A stretch of 8,047 bases of DNA from Magnetococcales bacterium (GTDB taxonomy: Bacteria; Pseudomonadota; Magnetococcia; Magnetococcales; Magnetaquicoccaceae), in NCBI GenBank assembly GCA_015229095.1, contig JADGCE010000123.1, positions 1-8,047 of the forward strand. The letters run 5' to 3'. A program made the translations under genes and the position numbers. Shown piece after piece: positions 5,993 through 8,047 of this stretch. The notes beneath the pieces were generated by a model. That model ran no database searches, was not told where the DNA came from, and worked only from the letters and a program-made list of their open reading frames with translations. Every line of letters starts with the position of its first letter. The first letter of the stretch is position 1.

Positions 5993-7684
5993 GTGGCGGC
6001 CCTGCTGCGGCTGGCCGAGGCGGAGGCCCGCAGGGGCCATTGGGTGGGGGGATTTCTCACTTTTGAGTCGGCGGCGGCCTTTGGCCTGCCGGTGCATGGG
6101 GAGACCACGCTGCCCCTGCTGTGGTTGGCGGTTTTTTCCCAGGTCGAGGCGGTGGTTTTTCCCGCGCTTGCGCCTCCCCCCCTCCCGCTCCTGGTTCCGG
6201 AAATTTCCTGGGCGCGCTATCAGCAGGATATTCAGACCATTTTATCCTATATCGCCGCCGGGGAGAGCTATCAGGTCAACTATACCCTGGCGGCGCATCT
6301 CGCCTCTGTGGTGGATCCGGCGACCCTTTTTTTGGCCCTGCAGACACGCCATCGCCACCCTTATGCCGCCTGGTTGCAGTGCGAGGCGGTCACGGTGGCC
6401 TCCTTTTCCCCGGAACTTTTTCTGCAACGTCAAGGAGATCGGCTGTGGACCGGGCCGATCAAGGGCACCTGCGCCCGCCTGGCCGACCCGGCGGCCGATG
6501 CGGAGCTGGGCGAGGCCCTGTTGCACTCCCCCAAGGAGCGGGCCGAACATGTGATGATCGTCGATATGGCGCGCAACGATTTGGGCAAGGTGTGTCAAAC
6601 AGGCACGGTACGGGTGGAACATCTTTTTGAACGGCGACTGTTTGCGACGATTCAACACATGGAAACCCGTGTCCAGGGGAGGCTGTTGCCGGGCTTGACG
6701 CTGGATCGGCTGATGGCGGCCCTGTTTCCGGCGGCTTCCATCACCGGTGCGCCCAAACATCGCACCATGGAAATCATTCGGGAACTGGAGGGAGGCCCAC
6801 GGGGGATCTATACGGGCAGCATGATCCTTCTTCGCCCAGGGGGGGATTTTATCAGCAATGTGGCGATTCGGACCCTGAGCTGGCAAGGAGAGGAGGTGGG
6901 TCGCATGGGGCTGGGGGGGGGCATTGTGGCCGATTCGGAGAGTCGACGGGAGTGGGCGGAAATTGCCGACAAGGGACGTTTTTTGCGGGAGTTTCCCCCC
7001 CCCTTGCAGTTGATCGAAACCTTTTTGCTGGATGGCACCGGGGAGATGCCCCGCCTGCAGCGGCATCTGTGCCGTTTGCGGGCTTCCGCCCGCTCTCTGG
7101 GTTTTGCCTGTGCCGAGGCGGAGGTGGAGAAGGCCATCCGTCAACAGGCGGCTCTCTGGCACCGGGAGAGCCGGGAACCCATGGTTGTGCGTTTGCTGCT
7201 GGAGATGTCGGGGGCGTTCACGCTGCAAAAACGGCCCTGTTCCGCCATTCCGCGCGGCTTGACGGTACGCATCTCCCCGGACCGCGTGGACCGTCTGGAT
7301 CCCTTGCTGTGTCACAAGAGCAGCCGACGGCAGTTGTTTGATCGGGGGCTGGTCCTGGCCAAAGAGGCGGGTGATGGAGAGGCGCTCTTTTTTAACGCCC
7401 TGGGTCATGTCACGGAGGGGGCCATTCGTGCCATTGCCGTCCGTTTGGCGGGTCTCTGGTATGTGCCCCCCCTGGCGGATGGCTTGTTGGCCAGCATTTG
7501 GCGACAGGAGATGCAGGAGACCCTGCAAGCCAGGGAGAAAAGCCTGACCTTGGCGGAGTTGTGCCGGGCGGATGCGATCCGCATGGGCAACAGCGTGCAA
7601 GGGGGGGTGACGGTGGTGGCATTACGGGATGCCCAGGGCAGGGTGCTGGCGGAGTGGGGGGAGGGAGGCACCGACGGTGCATGA
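5993..7684 (+). CDS. pabB: Aminodeoxychorismate synthase component I fused to 4-amino-4-deoxychorismate lyase-like domain (PabB-PabC)
   Basis: A two-domain cytoplasmic protein for 4-aminobenzoate (folate) synthesis. The first part (to about residue 338) is a chorismate-binding domain aminating chorismate: GESYQVNYT (90-98), SFSPELF (137-143), PIKGT with the PabB-type Lys 157 (anthranilate synthase has PIAGT), ARNDLGKV (193-200), ITGAPKHRTMEII (250-262). From about 340 follows a class IV PLP enzyme domain, expected to release pyruvate and 4-aminobenzoate: likely PLP Lys 442 in CHKSSRR and Glu 475 in VTEGA. That domain departs from family consensus (Ala 480, Ala 482 and Val 491 where Asn, aromatic and Thr are usual), so lyase activity is uncertain. 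Coordinates are the first conventional in-frame start (GTG 5993), but it is almost certainly internal: family sequence begins about 30 codons earlier. The glutaminase partner PabA/TrpG is absent here. Confidence 0.85.
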   Translation: MAALLRLAEAEARRGHWVGGFLTFESAAAFGLPVHGETTLPLLWLAVFSQVEAVVFPALAPPPLPLLVPEISWARYQQDIQTILSYIAAGESYQVNYTLAAHLASVVDPATLFLALQTRHRHPYAAWLQCEAVTVASFSPELFLQRQGDRLWTGPIKGTCARLADPAADAELGEALLHSPKERAEHVMIVDMARNDLGKVCQTGTVRVEHLFERRLFATIQHMETRVQGRLLPGLTLDRLMAALFPAASITGAPKHRTMEIIRELEGGPRGIYTGSMILLRPGGDFISNVAIRTLSWQGEEVGRMGLGGGIVADSESRREWAEIADKGRFLREFPPPLQLIETFLLDGTGEMPRLQRHLCRLRASARSLGFACAEAEVEKAIRQQAALWHRESREPMVVRLLLEMSGAFTLQKRPCSAIPRGLTVRISPDRVDRLDPLLCHKSSRRQLFDRGLVLAKEAGDGEALFFNALGHVTEGAIRAIAVRLAGLWYVPPLADGLLASIWRQEMQETLQAREKSLTLAELCRADAIRMGNSVQGGVTVVALRDAQGRVLAEWGEGGTDGA

Positions 7685-7750
7685 AAGGGTCTCCCCCTTG
7701 AGTCGGGATAGAGGAACAGCCGCTTGCCATCGGGTAAAAAATCAGGCAGC

Positions 7751-7784
7751 GCAAGCGGATGCCGCAGGATACGGTTGCTTTTTT
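7751..7784 (+). terminator. Candidate intrinsic terminator after pabBC
   Basis: GCAAGCGGAT (7751-7760) pairs with ATACGGTTGC (7769-7778) at 8 of 10 positions around an 8-base loop, and a T6 run follows (7779-7784). It lies 67 bases past the pabBC stop. The two internal mismatches weaken it; a shorter GCGG/CCGC hairpin inside is an alternative fold. Confidence 0.4.
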
Positions 7785-7803
7785 ATTGTCCTGTGGGTAA
7801 CAT
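7775..7803 (+). promoter_or_regulatory. Candidate sigma-70-type promoter for the downstream gene
   Basis: TTGCTT (7775-7780) and TAACAT (7798-7803) are separated by 17 bp, about 65 bp before the start codon at 7869. The -35 matches the consensus at 3 of 6 and the -10 at 4 of 6, so the call is weak. It overlaps the candidate terminator, a compact terminator-then-promoter arrangement. Confidence 0.3.
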
Positions 7804-7868
7804 GCGCGCACAACGGGTGGCAGGGTTGTCTGGCGATGGCAGAATGAGGACGGTATTAGGGGACGATC

Positions 7869-8047
7869 ATGGCGGAGGATTTTCTGGAAGCGGCTGTTCG
7901 TTTGGATGCAAACGACGATTTTGTCGGGCTCAGCAACCTGGTGAGCAGCAGTCGGGTGGGGGTGGCTCCTGTCCTGGCCGCCCTTCAGCATCTGCTTGGC
8001 AAGATGCGACTGAAATCCGCCTATGTGCTGGCCATGATCCTGGACAA
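7869..8047 (+). CDS. Unidentified protein, N-terminal 59 codons only (runs off the right edge)
   Basis: The ATG at 7869 is preceded by AGGGGA (7858-7863) with a 5-base spacer, and the frame is open to the window end. The visible part begins MAEDFLEAAVRLDANDDFVG, with an acidic patch (LDANDDF), a serine-rich turn (VSSSRVG), then an alternating hydrophobic region (VAPVLAALQHLLGK) that looks helical. There is no signal peptide, cysteine motif or nucleotide-binding loop. I do not recognise the family. A 184-bp gap separates it from pabBC, so it probably has its own promoter. The total length and function cannot be judged from this fragment. Confidence 0.7.
   Translation, partial: MAEDFLEAAVRLDANDDFVGLSNLVSSSRVGVAPVLAALQHLLGKMRLKSAYVLAMILD

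Noticed and set aside
5993..5995. GTG 5993 as the true start of PabB
   Set aside because: It would remove the N-terminal strand (LLVDFAGLDAPLYLHHP) expected in the family, which is encoded in frame upstream without a stop, and no Shine-Dalgarno is placed before it.
6242..7600. 452-codon - strand open frame opposite pabBC
   Set aside because: It lies wholly within the PabB-PabC coding region, which has conserved motifs in its own frame; the antisense product has none.
7685..7703. AAGGG/CCCTT hairpin right after the pabBC stop as a terminator
   Set aside because: The stem is only 5 bp and no T-run follows; the structure at 7751-7784 is a better candidate.
1..8047. CRISPR array, tRNA or rRNA genes, insertion sequences, attachment sites
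   Set aside because: I saw no regularly spaced repeats, cloverleaf, transposase frame or terminal inverted repeats with target duplications.

Overview
The window is about 8 kb of moderately GC-rich bacterial DNA (roughly 60% by eye) with tightly packed genes, clear Shine-Dalgarno sites and G/C homopolymer runs. The gene families (CysZ, QueG, a succinate dehydrogenase with an HdrB-like third subunit, a PabB-PabC fusion) point to a Gram-negative bacterium, probably Pseudomonadota. The CysZ/QueG pair together with a CCG-domain fumarate reductase/succinate dehydrogenase would fit a deep-branching group such as Magnetococcales, but that placement is a low-confidence inference.

Layout. Positions 1-107 hold a perfect 13-bp stem-loop and an 11-bp direct repeat, then a CysZ-family membrane protein (108-884, +). 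Convergent to it, with a 34-bp overlap at the 3' ends, is epoxyqueuosine reductase QueG (851-2047, -). A 170-bp divergent gap follows, with a candidate promoter and a strong Shine-Dalgarno. It leads into a three-gene operon on the + strand (2218-5831): flavoprotein SdhA/FrdA, iron-sulfur SdhB/FrdB and an SdhE subunit with two CCG domains. This is the non-classical type E (SdhABE, MfrABE-like) complex, with no SdhC/SdhD membrane cytochrome here. Immediately after it lies a PabB-PabC fusion for 4-aminobenzoate (folate) synthesis, whose open frame runs to 7684. A 184-bp gap with a candidate terminator and promoter precedes the first 59 codons of an unidentified gene that runs off the right edge.

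How the genes work together. SdhA, SdhB and SdhE should form one enzyme that moves electrons between succinate/fumarate and a quinone pool or a thiol-type partner through FAD, a [2Fe-2S] centre, two further Fe-S centres and the CCG-bound clusters of SdhE. SdhB carries an extra cysteine in its third cluster motif. QueG (tRNA queuosine), CysZ (sulfate uptake) and PabBC (folate) are housekeeping neighbours with no obvious pathway link to it.

The most noteworthy point is the 5' end of the pabBC gene. PabB-like coding sequence extends well upstream of the first usual start codon in its frame (GTG 5993). A GTG start overlapping the end of sdhE (5821) lies one frame off, and the two frames would join if the G8 run at 5852-5859 were G7. 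The same single-base change would also make the hairpin there perfect. This suggests a sequencing/assembly indel, a slippage site, or a broken gene. The lyase half of the same protein also departs from its family signature. I found no evidence of a wholly new system, mobile element, CRISPR array or RNA gene.
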